This document shows positions 1 through 11,238 of a stretch of 64,000 nt of DNA, piece after piece. Both the position numbers and the translations under genes were made by a program. The notes beneath the pieces are model-generated. The model was given only the letters and a program-made list of their open reading frames with translations, had not been told where the DNA came from and searched no databases. Each line of letters starts with the position of its first letter. Position 1 is the first letter of the stretch. Source of the stretch: Atriophallophorus winterbourni (lineage: Eukaryota > Platyhelminthes > Trematoda > Plagiorchiida > Microphallidae); contig JACCGJ010019479.1 in assembly GCA_013407085.1 (NCBI GenBank), forward strand, positions 1-64,000, read 5' to 3'.

Positions 1-51
1 CTTCAGTAAGGTGTGATTCAACCTTATTTCTATAATCACTTTTTGAGAGTA

Positions 52-851
52 TCACTTTGGCCTTGCCTTTGGTCTAGTGATCACTATTCCCTCTTCTTTC
101 CGCAGATTAATAAGTGCTCGCTGTTCATCTTGCGTAAGGTAACTCCTTTCTGGCTGTTGTTTCTTAATAATACTGGCTATACAGTTCCATATGCGTCTGC
201 CTGTGTTTCCGGTATCTGAGTTAAGGTAGATTCTACGCATGGAATGATATCTTCAGGTTTTAAAACCTTTGTACTTAGTGAGAAGTTTAAACCTTTTTCC
301 AACAATCTTTGTTCGGTCTGCGAGATAGGCCTATCTGATAAGTTAATTACTTTAGAATATTGTTTAGCTTTGTTATCAAAAGAACTAGTAGAAGTACATT
401 TATCCTTAGATGTTAAAAGAGTGGCGAACTTACGTTTTTGTTTCTCTCTAATTGCTCCGTCTGTGTGGCCAAAACCTCGGCGTGTTTTCCACAGATTTTG
501 CAAAATTCCACATCAGATAACTCCGCTCGCAATTCGGACTCCAACCTGGAGGCTTTAACGCGCGTGTTTCAGGTTTTCGTTGGCCCTGTGGATCCTCTGT
601 GTTAGAAAAAATTCGGATGCGGTTTCGGCAGCCTTCCTTGATTTGCGTGAATTATCTGAAGGTGTGACCACCAGATCCTTAGGCATGAATTTGTCCTGTT
701 GACATCTCAGGTTAAAGACACGATAATTCGTCCATCTGGATTCTACTTGAGCTGTTCGTACCAACTCGCTCGCCAATTTGCGAACTCGTGGTTCGTAAGA
801 GTCAGCAATGTAATGGAAAATGTTTGTGACATATCGGGGAATCATAATCAT
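52..851 (-). pseudogene. Penelope-like ORF, N-terminal region before the RT core
   Basis: Encodes the region upstream of the reverse transcriptase in PLEs. First piece: about 98 residues starting MIMIPRYV, with the segment LRCQQDKFMPKDLVV. Second piece: about 108 residues with the conserved LSDRP...LLEKGLNF block. Third piece ends LRKEEGIVITRPKARPK, where active PLEs have a basic block leading into RT. The frame changes between 555 and 503 and again near 240-177 show at least two frameshifts. The RT domain itself lies outside the window. Confidence 0.7.
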
Positions 852-890
852 GAAAAATAAAGTTTGTAATGAATCGGTGAGAGTAGTTTA

Positions 891-933
891 TTGGCAACGT
901 CTCGCTTCTGACACAGAAGCTTCGTCAGACCAA
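891..933 (-). ncRNA. Hammerhead ribozyme motif in PLE leader
   Basis: Read on the - strand: stem I (UUGGU pairing with GCCAA, 5 bp including one G-U), core CUGACGA, an extra A, stem II (GCUUCUG-UGU-CAGAAGC, 7 bp), GAGA in place of the conserved GAAA, a loop-less stem III (ACGU) and U at the cleavage position. Very short stem III is known for the hammerheads of Penelope-like elements. The A-to-G change in the GAAA box and the extra A before stem II would probably lower or abolish activity. The homologous copy at 56956-56999 has a different lesion. Confidence 0.65.
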
Positions 934-1099
934 GTGTGTCAGTGGTTAAGAACCGCACAGTCCATGGTGGGTTATGCGCTCGTTAAGAAGGACTTCGGGA
1001 TTTGAAAATTATCGATAACCGCTTCATTGCATTGCCTTGCGGTTGCATTATCAATGGCTCTTCGAGAAGTCACCGACTGGGCACCGATTAACTCTGATA

Positions 1100-3188
1100 T
1101 CCAACAATGCTGATCATCGATACTTCAATAAATCAATCAACAAATAGAACTCCTCTCAAAACATGTTTCCAAAAAACTAAAAAAGGGATTCAAATTCGTG
1201 ATCCAGAGTCGAACATGGAAAGGAATAAAGGTGAGGAACTGTGCGTGGAGAAGCCACATACTGCAGTCAACACCTGGATCATGGGAATCTTACCGTTTTT
1301 TTGAGGAACAAAATTACTAAACTTGTCCAGGAGGATAAACAAAGGTATCAAATCAATCTGGTGGATAAAATTGAACGAAAAACGAAGCTCCTCTTCCAGA
1401 TCGTGAACAGAAAGTCCATGGTAAAGCCAGGAGTTTCCGCTTTACTTACTACGACTGGAACTACATCCACAACTCTCGAAGCCGTCAACGAACTCGCTCA
1501 ATTTTACTATAGAGTGTTTTACCCTAACGAGCGCGTATGTTACGATATGCCTGCATTCAGATCACAGATTACCACAATACACGAAATCGCTGTGAAACCC
1601 GAGAGTGTCCTGGTAAAGCTAGACGGTTAAAATAGAAAACATCCCCAGGTGATGATGAAATAACACCCTTCATCCTAAAACAATGCGCCCATGCTCTATT
1701 CTCACCACTCTCTGATCTCTTCAAACTGTCACTGAGTTGCAGCAAGGTTGCTACTGACGGGAAAAGTGGATTAATCACTCCGATATACAAAGGAGGGAAC
1801 CGATCCGATGTGTCTAACTACAGACCAGTCACGTTGTTGCCAGTGGTCTCAAAAGTTTTCGAACGATTTGTAGCAGACGAACTTATCAAACACTTGGAAC
1901 AAAATAAGCTTCTTTCCATCGCACAGCACGGATTTAGGACAAGACACTCCTGTCTCACCAATCTTCTCATAACTCTTGATAATTGGGCTCGAGCCGTGGA
2001 CGATGGATACCCTATCCATGATTGTTACTTGGATATGTCTAAAGCTTTTGACCGTGTTAACCACAACATACTGCTACAAAAATTGGGGTGTGCGGCAGAT
2101 TTTTGGCCTGGATACAGGATTACTTGACTGGTAGATTTATCAGGGTTAGAGTTGACGGGGCACTATCCAGCCCCGTAGAATTCACAAGTAGCGTACCTCA
2201 AGGCTCAGTCTTGGGGCCAATAATCTTCCTGGTGTAGGCTAACCATATACCTGAAATCGAACGCAGCAAAATCATTCTATTTGCGGATGACATCAAAGTC
2301 TGGACTAGCGTACGCACCATAGAAGTTTGCCAAATTTTACAAAATGATCACGAAACACTTCATACGTGGTCCTTGCGAAACTGCCTACAATTCAACATTC
2401 AAAAATGTAAAATGTTAAATTCGGTAAATCATTCGAATTCACATGGGTTACTGAAGAGAAAGACCTGGGTGTGTGGATTAGCAGTAATTTGCAGTCCTAA
2501 TGGCAGTGTTCTGTTGTATACAAAAAGTCTTAACAAAGCTCAGCATTGCTCAGAAGGATCTTCGGTAGTTTCAAAAAGCAGATCCTCCCGCGGATATTTA
2601 ACACGTATATCAGACCAACAATGGAGAACGCTGTACAAGCATGGTCCCCATGGTTACAAAAGGACCTTGCTGCAACGCGTATACCACCGCGCTACAAAAC
2701 TGGTGACCGGTCTATACAACAGGCCATACGAGGAGCGGATTGCAGCGCTAAACCTCTGAACTTTTCGTACCGTCGTCTCAGGGGTGACTTGATCCTGCTG
2801 TTCATCATTCTGCATACAGTGGATCACCCACTTGAACAACTGTTTCATCGGCAAGAAGCACGTGGTAGCAGATCGCATGGCTACAAGTTAATTATTCAAC
2901 ACTTCAGATCAAATTGTAGAAGGTTTTTCTTTGCTGTACGAGTTTGTTTTATATGGAACTCTCTACCCCCACATGTCATTTGCGCATCAAGCCTGAACTT
3001 GTTCAAAGCTGAACTTGATAAGTTTATGTTGACTAAACCCAACCTCGCACCTGAGTACACGTGCTGACTTTCCATATTGATAAAACATTTGTGTTGTTTT
3101 TATGCATTCCCTATATTTTTAATCTGTGGTTACTGTAAAGTATTTGTTTTTCAGACCATTAAAAGTTTGAATTACTTTGATTTACTTC
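1100..3188 (+). mobile_element. CR1-A, 5'-truncated CR1 non-LTR retrotransposon
   Basis: Begins inside ORF2 downstream of the endonuclease and ends at the CR1 3' terminus (ACCATTAAAAGTTTGAATTAC, about 3158-3178). The reverse transcriptase is recognisable in pieces: NYRPVTLLPVVSKVFERFV at about 1816, CYLDMSKAFDRVNHN at about 2022, FADDIKVW at about 2280, and the C-terminal region up to 3067. Its 3' end closely matches CR1-F, so both belong to one subfamily. Same-strand neighbours are unrelated insertions. Confidence 0.85.
1190..3067 (+). pseudogene. CR1-A ORF2 (reverse transcriptase) remnant
   Basis: Reverse transcriptase and C-terminal domain of CR1 ORF2. Open pieces are 1241-1630, 1810-2127 and 2546-3067; they lie in different frames, and a TAG interrupts the block near 2237 where intact copies read FLVYVN. 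The catalytic FADD is kept near 2280, but the VPQGS motif reads VPQGSVLGP after a shifted frame. No complete ORF remains, so the copy cannot make a full protein. Confidence 0.8.
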
Positions 3189-3191
3189 GTA

Positions 3192-3835
3192 TCGATTTTT
3201 CGTTTCAATTTCGGATCATCACTAGCTCTTTTCGCTTCAGATATATAGTCGAAAAAATGACTACATGATCACTCTTTCCAAGTGGTGCTTCATAACGGAT
3301 ATCCTCGATGACATTTTCCTCGATAGTCAAAACAAGATCGAGAATGGACGGTGTGTTTGTGCCTCTGAAGCGAGTGCTGCTTGAGATGTGGTTGAATAAA
3401 GGAATTTCGTTGAACATTTTATAGAATAGGTGATCAAGAGAATTCACCGGTGGAATCTTGCGTTTTAGTAAATTCGGGAGATTAAAGTCACCCATGACCA
3501 GGACGTTGTTTTGATATCTGGAAACAACCAGCTGACTTTTCTCAATTAAACTAGCATTGAATGCTTCAAGCAAGAACGTGACTTCTGAAACCCATGTTTC
3601 TCTCTGGACAACAAGTTGTTTGTTTCGAGATGACTCACTATACATTCGCACACAATTCATTTCATAACTTTTGAGATCACTTTAAGGAGTGTAACAGAAC
3701 GAGTGCCACCTTTTTAGATGGATGTTAAAATTCCTCTCTTCCAGTCAGTAGGTACAACACTCCTCCTCAAAAAGTGATTAAATAAATCACGAAGTGGTTC
3801 GCACAACTGACTGCCGCATAACTTTTGGAAAATAG
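3192..3835 (-). mobile_element. CR1-B, rearranged CR1 fragment (RT piece upstream of EN piece)
   Basis: On the - strand, bases 3835-3662 encode a short RT segment (CGSQLCEPLRDLF, then TDWKRGI, then a deleted form of the NYRPVTLLPVISK block). It is followed directly by 3660-3205, an ORF of 151 codons encoding the endonuclease domain (VMGDFNLPN, ILDLVLT, GKSDHVV). In intact CR1 elements the endonuclease precedes the RT, so this piece is permuted or made of two insertions. Confidence 0.75.
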
Positions 3836-4077
3836 TGTGATATTATGAGCAAATGAAATGTACGGCAAAAAATGAAGTAATTTTGTTTTACTGGTAGCTT
3901 GACACCTAGATTCCAATACAGGTTGACGCATGTATTTGATAAAAGCGAGCACGCACGGCAACATATGACGCTGGAACTTTATACGTGCACTTGGGATGTA
4001 AAGTTATAGTGTATGTCCGCGTATACCACCTACTTGAAACAAGTGTCTTATTGGGTATCCATCGGTAGACAAAACTT
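3836..4077. other. No recognised gene
   Basis: Short ORFs only. I see no splice-flanked coding segment or repeat I can name. Bases 4078-4123 look like the end of a CR1 of the CR1-H subfamily (matching the block near 28480), cut by the 3' end of CR1-C. Confidence 0.4.
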
Positions 4078-4123
4078 GATAGATAAAAATAGTATCACAG
4101 CGTATCATCCTTTGGGTAAAGTC

Positions 4124-4150
4124 AAGATTCAAGATTCAAGATTCAAGATT
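4124..4150 (-). repeat. CR1-C 3' terminal microsatellite (AAGATTC)n
   Basis: Three to four copies of a heptamer (AAGATTC on the + strand, GAATCTT on the - strand) at the 3' terminus. Short tandem 3' tails in place of poly(A) are typical of the CR1 clade. The same tail appears at 47336-47358 and 63396-63412. Confidence 0.85.
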
Positions 4151-4260
4151 TATGGTTGAAAAAGCAATTAACTTTACAATAACCACAGGGTGGAAATATA
4201 GGTAAAATGTATATATATAAGTATAAATAAAATCAAAATCAATGGGACAATGATAGCTTA

Positions 4261-7095
4261 TTAATAGTTTGGGGAAAAATACGGATTAGCTCTCATATAA
4301 TCGTCAAGTTTTGATTTGAATATAGATAAGCTGTTTGAGCTTACCAAATCGGAAGGTAGGGAATTCCAAGCAAAGCACACACGTACGGAATAAAAATACC
4401 TGCGGCAGTTCCGTTTGGAATGTGGTATTTCCAACTTGCAACCATGGCCACGGCTGTTGCTGGAAGTTCGAAGGTGGAATAATATATCCAGGGGGTGGGA
4501 AACAGTAGTTAGTATTTTGTATGCGAGGATGAGATCACCTCGCATTCTCCTTTGTGCAAGTGTACTCATTTCCAGTTGTCTGAGTCGCCTGGCGAATGAC
4601 ATATTTTCGAGACCAATGACAAGCTTAGAAGCTCTCCGGTATATGCGATCCAGGAGTAAGATGTCTTTTTGGAGCCATCGTGTCCAAGCTTGTGCGGCAT
4701 AATCTAGAACCGGGTGTATATATGTATTCATCATGAGAGGAAAACACCCCGGGGGAAAACGTCCAAATATCCGCCGTAGCATGCCGAGCAGCCGAGACGC
4801 GCTTTTGTAAACGGTTTCGCATTGTAGACCATTTTTCAAACTGCCGCAAATCCAGACACCTAGGTCCTTTTCTTTTTCGGTGTACTCTAGGTTAATGTCG
4901 CCGAGCTTGTATGGATAGGAAAAGCCAAGGTCACGACCAATCTGAATCATATTCGACTTTTGCATATTCAATGACAGTTTATTTTCAGTTGAACAAAGCA
5001 CTCAAATCGTTTTGCAGCAAGATACAATCGTCAGTATTTCTGATTTGCCTCCATACTTTTATATCGTCAGCAAACAAAACCATCTTACTATCATTTGGTA
5101 GTGGTATATCGTTCATATAGACTAGAAACAGTAATGGTCCAAGCACTGAGCCTTGTGGAACTCCGCTAGTGACATCGATGTTCTTCGATAGTAGGCCGTC
5201 CACACGAACTCGGATGTGTCTGTTGCTGAGGTAATCTCTTAGCAATTCGTATAGTCTTCCAACAACACCGTGTTTCTTTAGCTTCTTCAAGAGTAAATTG
5301 TGATCAACTCTGTCGAACGCTTTAGAAATGTCCAGGTAGCACGCATGAATACAGCCCCCCGCATCTACAATCCTCGTCCAATCGTCTAAGCTTGTCAGCA
5401 AATTTGTTAGACAAGAGCGATTTCTGCGAAATCCATGTTGGGCAACTGCCAAAAGTTGGTTCGTTTCCAGATGTCGCACGATTTCTGCGGTTATTATTCG
5501 CTCAAAACTTTTGATACCGAAGACAGCAAGGTCACCGGCCTGTAATTTTTAACATCAGAACGGCAACCACCTTTGTAAATGGGTATTATTTGTCCCAGTT
5601 TCCAGTCTTGTGGCACTACGCCAGCTTGGAGCAAATTATTAAAAATGCAAGATAGAGGTTCAGATAGCTGCGCATGGCAGGTTTTGAGCAGCTTTGGAGT
5701 TATCTCGTCTGGTCCTGGAGATTTCTTTACGTTTAATTTTCGTAAGTACTGCGCTACCACCATCGGAGTAATCAATACTTCACTCAAGGTCGGTCGGTCA
5801 AGTCGAACGATTGGTTCCTGATCAGGCTCCATGGATTTCGGCGCACAAACTCCGGCATAAAAGTCTGCTAACAGGTCAGCGGTCTGATTTATGGATTCTG
5901 TGAAGCCGGACGAAGTTTTCAGGGCAAAGACTCCTGGTTTATTATTTGTTCTATCGTTTACAAGTCTATACAAGAGCTTCGGATTCTGGTGCATCTGAGT
6001 AATCAATTGCGATTGGAACGCTTGTTTATCATCTCGAATTAAGCTGATAACTTTGTTTCTCAGTCGTTTAAATTGTGCCCAAGCATCAGCTGTGTTGGTA
6101 GCCTTGTGAAACTCCCACGCTACTGCCCTTTGTTTCATCCACTTTTTAGTCCTACTTCGTAGTAAAAATTTATTTCGTTTTCATTAAAGCAAACATTGAA
6201 TGTTCCTCCAATATAGATTTAAGGTGCTGTAAGAGAGATCGCCAATGACTATCCGGATCGAAGTAATCCAGTTGTGCAAAACTAGTGCTTTGTAACTCGG
6301 TACACAGAGCACGGTAGTTCACCATTCTGACGCATTTTGTCCCGTCATTATTGCGTCTAGCGCTACAAACGTACTCGAATTCTAGGACAACGTGATCGCT
6401 TCGTCCGATCGGCGGTTTATAAACGATATTCTCAACAGCTGTGGGATCTGATGTAAGTTTAAGGTCCAAGGTAGACGGCTGGTCTGATCCTCTCATACGA
6501 GTAAATCCAAAAACGTGGTTATAAAGGGGTGCGTAATCCAAAACGGCTCGAAGTTCATTTTCAAGTGCCTCTGATGGATGATCATTCCGGCTATAGAGCT
6601 GGGGAAAGTTGAAATCCCTCATTATTAATATTTGAGTATTGTATCGCGTTGTTACATAGCGCAAAGCATTAATCAGTTTATTGTTTTGATCGAGAGTTGC
6701 TGTTGGAGAACGATAGATCACTCCAATAATGCATTGGTCTCCTGAAGTAAGAGTCAGAGAACACCAAAGTGTGTCAGTGATATCAAGGATCACGTCGTTC
6801 ATAGCTCTACAGATAAACGATTGCTTGAAGTAGAGTGCTGCTTCTCCGCCATCGCCTAAACGGTCACGCCGGAATAGAGACATGTTGGGCAAAGAGAGTT
6901 CATTATCAGACAATGAGGCATGGAACCACGTTTCTGTTACTGCAACTATGTCTGGCACCGTTTCATTACAAATCTCGGACAATTCGATTAATTTGTTGAA
7001 AAGGCTGTTCGCGTTTGTATAGATGCACTTAATCGTATTTTTCGTGAGTAATGACGGGGTGTAAACCGAAGTTATTGGTCCGGCTTCTTTGGATG
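4261..7095 (-). pseudogene. CR1-C ORF2: endonuclease-reverse transcriptase, frameshifted
   Basis: Domain order is endonuclease then RT then C-terminal region. Endonuclease: 6982-6170, with VAVTETWF near its start, IMRDFNFPQ (a G-to-R change in the usual GDFN), TLDLKLT and GRSDHVVLEF. RT: 6138-5494 (KKSPGPDEITPKLLK, NYRPVTLL) and 5479-4985 (CYLDISKAFDRVDHN, SGVPQGSVLGPLLF, LFADDIKVW). C-terminal region: 5001-4261. The open pieces alternate between two frames, giving three frameshifts. Translation probably began near 7095, where IYTNANSLFNKL-type sequence starts ORF2 in related copies. Confidence 0.85.
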
Positions 7096-7171
7096 GTAAA
7101 ACATGTGCGTCTTATTGGTCGCCGACGGCTTGAATCGACAATTAGTTTTCGGTGTGAATTGCTCAGTCCGA

Positions 7172-8566
7172 CTAGATTTGAGCCGGACCTACGACGTTTT
7201 TTGATGCATTGATTTCCTCCATTTGGATGGAAACGCTGCTATCCGCTATCTCCAAACGGGAGAGTGTTTGACTTGGTTTGGGTTGGCTAAGTCTAACATC
7301 CTTGGGTAGTGTTAGTTTCCCTTTTGTCCATTCCGACCTTACTATTTCAGCCATAGCGCTGGTCAAGAACGTAATCTTCAGAGGTTTCGGTCCATCCCCC
7401 TTGTATTTTGGCGAAAAAGGAACTCGAAAAGTGTCCACAACAACAGCATTAGAAATATCGAGAGAACACGCAATGTAGCGCCATTGTTTGACGTCGTGCT
7501 CTACCGTTTCCTGATTCGATGCTTTAGAAGTATTTTCTGGTACACCAAGTAGAACTATACTTCGCGATACCATTTGTTCCCCGTCGTTGAAGCTGCACTT
7601 CCTTTTCCACCATGGTACATCGGGATATATGCGGCAGTTGGAGTCGGAATCTGACTTGAGTAGGTATGCATTCAGCAATACGTTCTCGATATCAGCCTCG
7701 CATTTTAGTGTTAACTTGAGCAAGCGAGGTTGACCAATATGAGGTGAAGTTGAATGGCGAGTTAGACGAGTCACTTTTTCTGCGTTTACATGTTCAATTT
7801 GCATTAGGTGAATTAGGCTATCTTGGGACTCGCTGACATTCGTACATATCACGTTCAGCGTGTATAGGGTGTCCTTTTTGCGTATCGGAAAGTCAGGCGT
7901 TTTAGAATTTAAAACATTTGTGACTTGACTTTGTGAGTCGGGTACAGCAGTTTTGGAGTGTACAGCTGAGGTCGACCGTAACAGCATATCTCTGTAAGAA
8001 TTTCCTAATTCTGTGGTCGTTTTAGCTGATTCCAAAACGGGAATAACCCTGCTTTTTGGCTTTTTTGGCACCCGAATAGCCTTAGTCTTAGATTCCTTCA
8101 ATGGTGGTTCCGAAATCGATGTATTGATGTGATGGTTTACATCAGTGATCACTTGCGTACTCACATGATTTACCAACATTTCTTCCACACGTCGAAGGCC
8201 CAACTCCAAACCGGCCATTCTATTTTCTAATTTTGTTTCAAAAGTATCGGCTTTGTGCAATGATTTAGCTCTGCAACGAACACAGATATAGCATGCACCT
8301 GGAACCATTTCATTATTTAATAATGCTATCGAGTCAGGGGCTAAATTGCGGTCGCATTTACCATGGATTTTACCCATACACAGAAAACACGTTATTACTT
8401 TACGCGCCATGGGACTCACCGGTTGTTCGCATGCTTTGCACGTGACTTCGGGACAATTTTGCGTGTCGAGATTCGTCCTATCAGCTGGGCCGGCCGTGAC
8501 CATTGTTGCGTTCGCCGGATCCACGCACTTGGCAATGAGGTCAAGTTGGTTCGATGTTGCTGCCAC
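7172..8566 (-). CDS. CR1-C ORF1 protein with PHD-type zinc finger (intact)
   Basis: 464 codons, uninterrupted, beginning MAATSNQLDLIAKC. Residues about 37-100 hold a Cys4-His-Cys3 arrangement (CKAC, CFLC, H-x2-C, CYIC and C-RAK), which fits the PHD finger known in ORF1 of CR1 elements. A helical stretch with heptad-like leucines (METKLENRMAGLELGLRRVEE-type region, about 110-135) could form a coiled coil. The C-terminal half has VPWWKRK and RSIVLLGVPEN, shared with CR1-K ORF1. ORF1 proteins bind the element RNA; that role is from the family, not shown here. It is the only complete ORF1 in the window. Confidence 0.85.
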   Translation of the reverse strand: MAATSNQLDLIAKCVDPANATMVTAGPADRTNLDTQNCPEVTCKACEQPVSPMARKVITCFLCMGKIHGKCDRNLAPDSIALLNNEMVPGACYICVRCRAKSLHKADTFETKLENRMAGLELGLRRVEEMLVNHVSTQVITDVNHHINTSISEPPLKESKTKAIRVPKKPKSRVIPVLESAKTTTELGNSYRDMLLRSTSAVHSKTAVPDSQSQVTNVLNSKTPDFPIRKKDTLYTLNVICTNVSESQDSLIHLMQIEHVNAEKVTRLTRHSTSPHIGQPRLLKLTLKCEADIENVLLNAYLLKSDSDSNCRIYPDVPWWKRKCSFNDGEQMVSRSIVLLGVPENTSKASNQETVEHDVKQWRYIACSLDISNAVVVDTFRVPFSPKYKGDGPKPLKITFLTSAMAEIVRSEWTKGKLTLPKDVRLSQPKPSQTLSRLEIADSSVSIQMEEINASKNVVGPAQI

Positions 8567-8690
8567 AGTTTGATCGATCGATTTTTAGTCCGTATGTTGC
8601 TTCTCGTGATGCGGTGAAACTTGTTAGTAGCCTGAATTGGGTTGTTTGGCTGTGACGGGTTTTTGTTCGACGGGTCGAGGTGGCTGTCTC

Positions 8691-8877
8691 ATACGTTGTC
8701 TCATACGTTGCAAATTTTCACTGTTCGGAACATTGCGAACAAACATCTCCAAATGTTTTTTTCCTTGATATGTTTTATCGTTATTGAGAGCAATATCTTT
8801 CCACAGTCAGGAAACACGTAACTGTAATACATACCTATGCATCCTGACAACGATTTTGCAGAATTCGAGACAAAGCA
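8691..8877. other. No recognised gene
   Basis: A 70-codon - strand ORF has no features I recognise. Nothing else is visible between CR1-C and CR1-D. Confidence 0.3.
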
Positions 8878-9725
8878 AACACTCTCATCAAGGAAAGCAA
8901 GCAAAATTACCATCGCTTTCTATCTTTGAAAATGGGAGGATATCTTAAATTGCTATATCGGATTGTCAATGCTCGATCAAGCTTGAGACCAGGGATGTTT
9001 CCTGATATGACTGACGATGGATTAACGGTCTCAGCGAAGGAAACAGCTGATGCTCTTGCTCGATTTTATGCTAAGGTATTTAGTTTGTTAGCGATCAGAT
9101 CGACTGAAGAATTAACGCCATCAACGGTGACGCAACAGCTGACTGAGATGGAGATCAATTCAGCGATTATACAACGACATTTGTGTCGAATGAACCTAGG
9201 AAATCCCCTGGAGCGGACGGAATCCCTCGGACTCTTCTGAAATCCTGTGACCAGCAGCTATGTGAACCTTTAATTGAATTGTTCAAATATTTTCTAACCG
9301 AAGGAGTGGTGTCAACAGAGCGGAAGTCAGGAGTAATTCCACCTATCTACGAGGGTCTTAGAAGTTCAGATCCTGCAAACTACCGTCACGACATGCACGC
9401 AGCCACTCAGCGACATTACAATTTCCCCACTCCCGTGTTAGCTGTCGCCGATATTTTTATTGTGTAAGTGCCTGTATCCTTTGGAATGCCCTCCCCGAAA
9501 TTCTTGTCATCGCTCCCAGCGTCGAAAATTTCATTCGATATTTGGATACTTATTTGTATTACTACGATTTAACGACACCTGGGTATTGACTCATGGTAAG
9601 TATTCAACTGGACTATACTTGCCATTACATGTTTATTTTATACCCTTTTCCTGAATATGGTAATTTAAAAGCAATGTGCTTTTGTGACCATAAAATCTTG
9701 AATCTTGAATTTTAAATCTTGAGAA
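8878..9725 (+). mobile_element. CR1-D, internally deleted CR1
   Basis: Starts in the ORF2 linker before RT (KLLYRIVNARSSLRPGMF at about 8945), continues through KSPGADGIP (about 9200) to SSDPANYR (about 9383), then jumps to the ORF2 C-terminus (HAATQRHYNFPTP, about 9398) and the 3' UTR ending in ATCTTGAATCTTGAA-type repeats near 9715. About 1.3 kb of RT is missing at base 9384. The C-terminal segment matches CR1-R at the right window edge. Confidence 0.8.
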
Positions 9726-11083
9726 TTAATGTATATATCGCTATAGTCACGGCACAATTGATGCTGACAATTCCGATGGTTGTTATGCATATGTGGTGTT
9801 CTCTAAATGTAACAGCAGGAGAAAAATGCATAGTGGGTGTCATTTATCATTCGCCATCAACCGACGAATCATAAAATTTAGCATTACTTGCAAATATACG
9901 CTTAGCGGCTACCATATACTGCGGCAGACTTCTTCTGATATGAAACTTCAATATGCCGAACTTTAAGGGAAATTCAGTTAATCCAGAAAACTCTTTAATT
10001 GCTATATATCAACAGTTGCTGGAAGAAATTCCACTCTACAACCATATTTTTAAACAATACCCGATTTCCTGGTACTGATACGCCGTCTATCTTGGACTTG
10101 ATGCTGACAAACGAAGAGCGCGTGATTGAAAGTCTCACTTATGAAGCTCCAATAGGACTCAGTGACCACTTAGTTATTACTTTTGTTTATATTTGTCAGG
10201 CAATCAGAATAAGCGACATCAGCAAGCTGATTAGAAAAATTGACTTCACAACTTAAAACTACTCTTAAGAACGCCACCGACCTCGGTCTTAAGTCCGACC
10301 ACGTGCACGATAAGTGGCAATGGATGATAAACAAATTTAAATTTGCAGTTGAAATGCACTCTCATCTTGTTCCAAAGGTGTGAAAAGGGGGATATACGTT
10401 TAAGCTGGAAGCCGAACTCGAAAATGGTTGACTTTGAGAAATGCTGCATGGCAGGCTCATCGACACGATACCACTATTGAGAGTTGGGAGATATTCCGTT
10501 TGCTGAGAAATTAGTTGAAAAAACTTGTTTTTGAAAACAAATTGAATTATCAAAAACATTTACTCAACAAAATGTAATCAAACTACAAAGTTCTTTACCA
10601 GATCATAAATAACCGGTCTAGGGTGAAATCAGGGGTTGCCGCTATAAATTCACGTGATGGAACAACAACCACAGCATCTCAATCTGACGAAGTTCTAGCC
10701 CATTTCTTCTCCACTGCCTTCAGCCCACGAAATACCGTTACCTGACCCTTAACTCCCGTAATCTTACCTGAGAACGTTTTACAACAACTAACTATTACCT
10801 TGGACAGTGTCCTCCGCACATTCCTAAATCTCAACATGAAAAAATCTCCCCGAGCTGACGAAATTACCCCGCTGATTCTCAAAAACTGTGCTTCTACTTT
10901 ATGTACGCCCATGACCAACTTGTTTAACCTCTCTTTAACCCAAAATTTCGATCCCTGTGATTGGAAGAGTGGCATCATTACCTCCATCTGCAAACCGTTC
11001 CGAAACCGTTCCGAATTATCCAACTATCGGCCAGTTACACGACTACCCCTGATCTTTAAAGTGATGGAGCGCCTCGTAGCATA

Positions 11084-11238
11084 TGTGGAGTGGCTGTCAG
11101 CATGTGTACTCATTGTCCAATCAGAATGCAGTAGCTGTCAGTGTATCTAGTTCTGTATTCTAATTTCCATTAATGATTCATATGTTTGTTGACGTGTAGT
11201 GAATACACATGTGTGGCTCTGATCTTGAATTTTGTACA
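11084..11238 (+). repeat. 5' LTR
   Basis: 155 bp, starts TGTGGAGTGGCTGTCAG, ends TTTGTACA. TGG follows directly at 11239, as is common at tRNA primer-binding sites, but I cannot assign a tRNA. Confidence 0.85.

Larger units (their letters stand above)
1..1095 (-). mobile_element. Penelope-like element, 5' part (truncated by window edge)
   Basis: On the - strand the region reads from a hammerhead-bearing leader (about 1095-852) into the N-terminal part of a Penelope-like ORF that runs off the window at base 1. Three ORF pieces are visible (851-555, 503-177, 240-52) in different frames, so the gene is broken. Recognisable PLE text includes VINLSDRPISQTEQRLLEKG and, near the window edge, LRKEEGIVITR, which precedes the RT core in PLEs. 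The leader matches the 3' end of the PLE at 55964-57023, as expected for PLE pseudo-LTRs. The right boundary against CR1-A is approximate. Confidence 0.75.
4124..8690 (-). mobile_element. CR1-C, near full-length CR1 non-LTR retrotransposon
   Basis: About 4.57 kb on the - strand with 5' leader (about 8690-8567), ORF1 (8566-7172), ORF2 (about 7095-4261) and a short 3' UTR ending in AAGATTC tandem repeats (4124-4150). All expected domains are present in order. ORF1 is intact, while ORF2 has at least three frameshifts. A fragment of the same subfamily is inserted in CR1-N at 47336. The 5' end is estimated; a repeated TGTCTCATACGTT lies just outside it. Confidence 0.88.

Noticed and set aside
7278..8617. 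Several + strand ORFs opposite CR1-C ORF1
   Set aside because: They are shadows of the intact ORF1 on the other strand and have no domain of their own.
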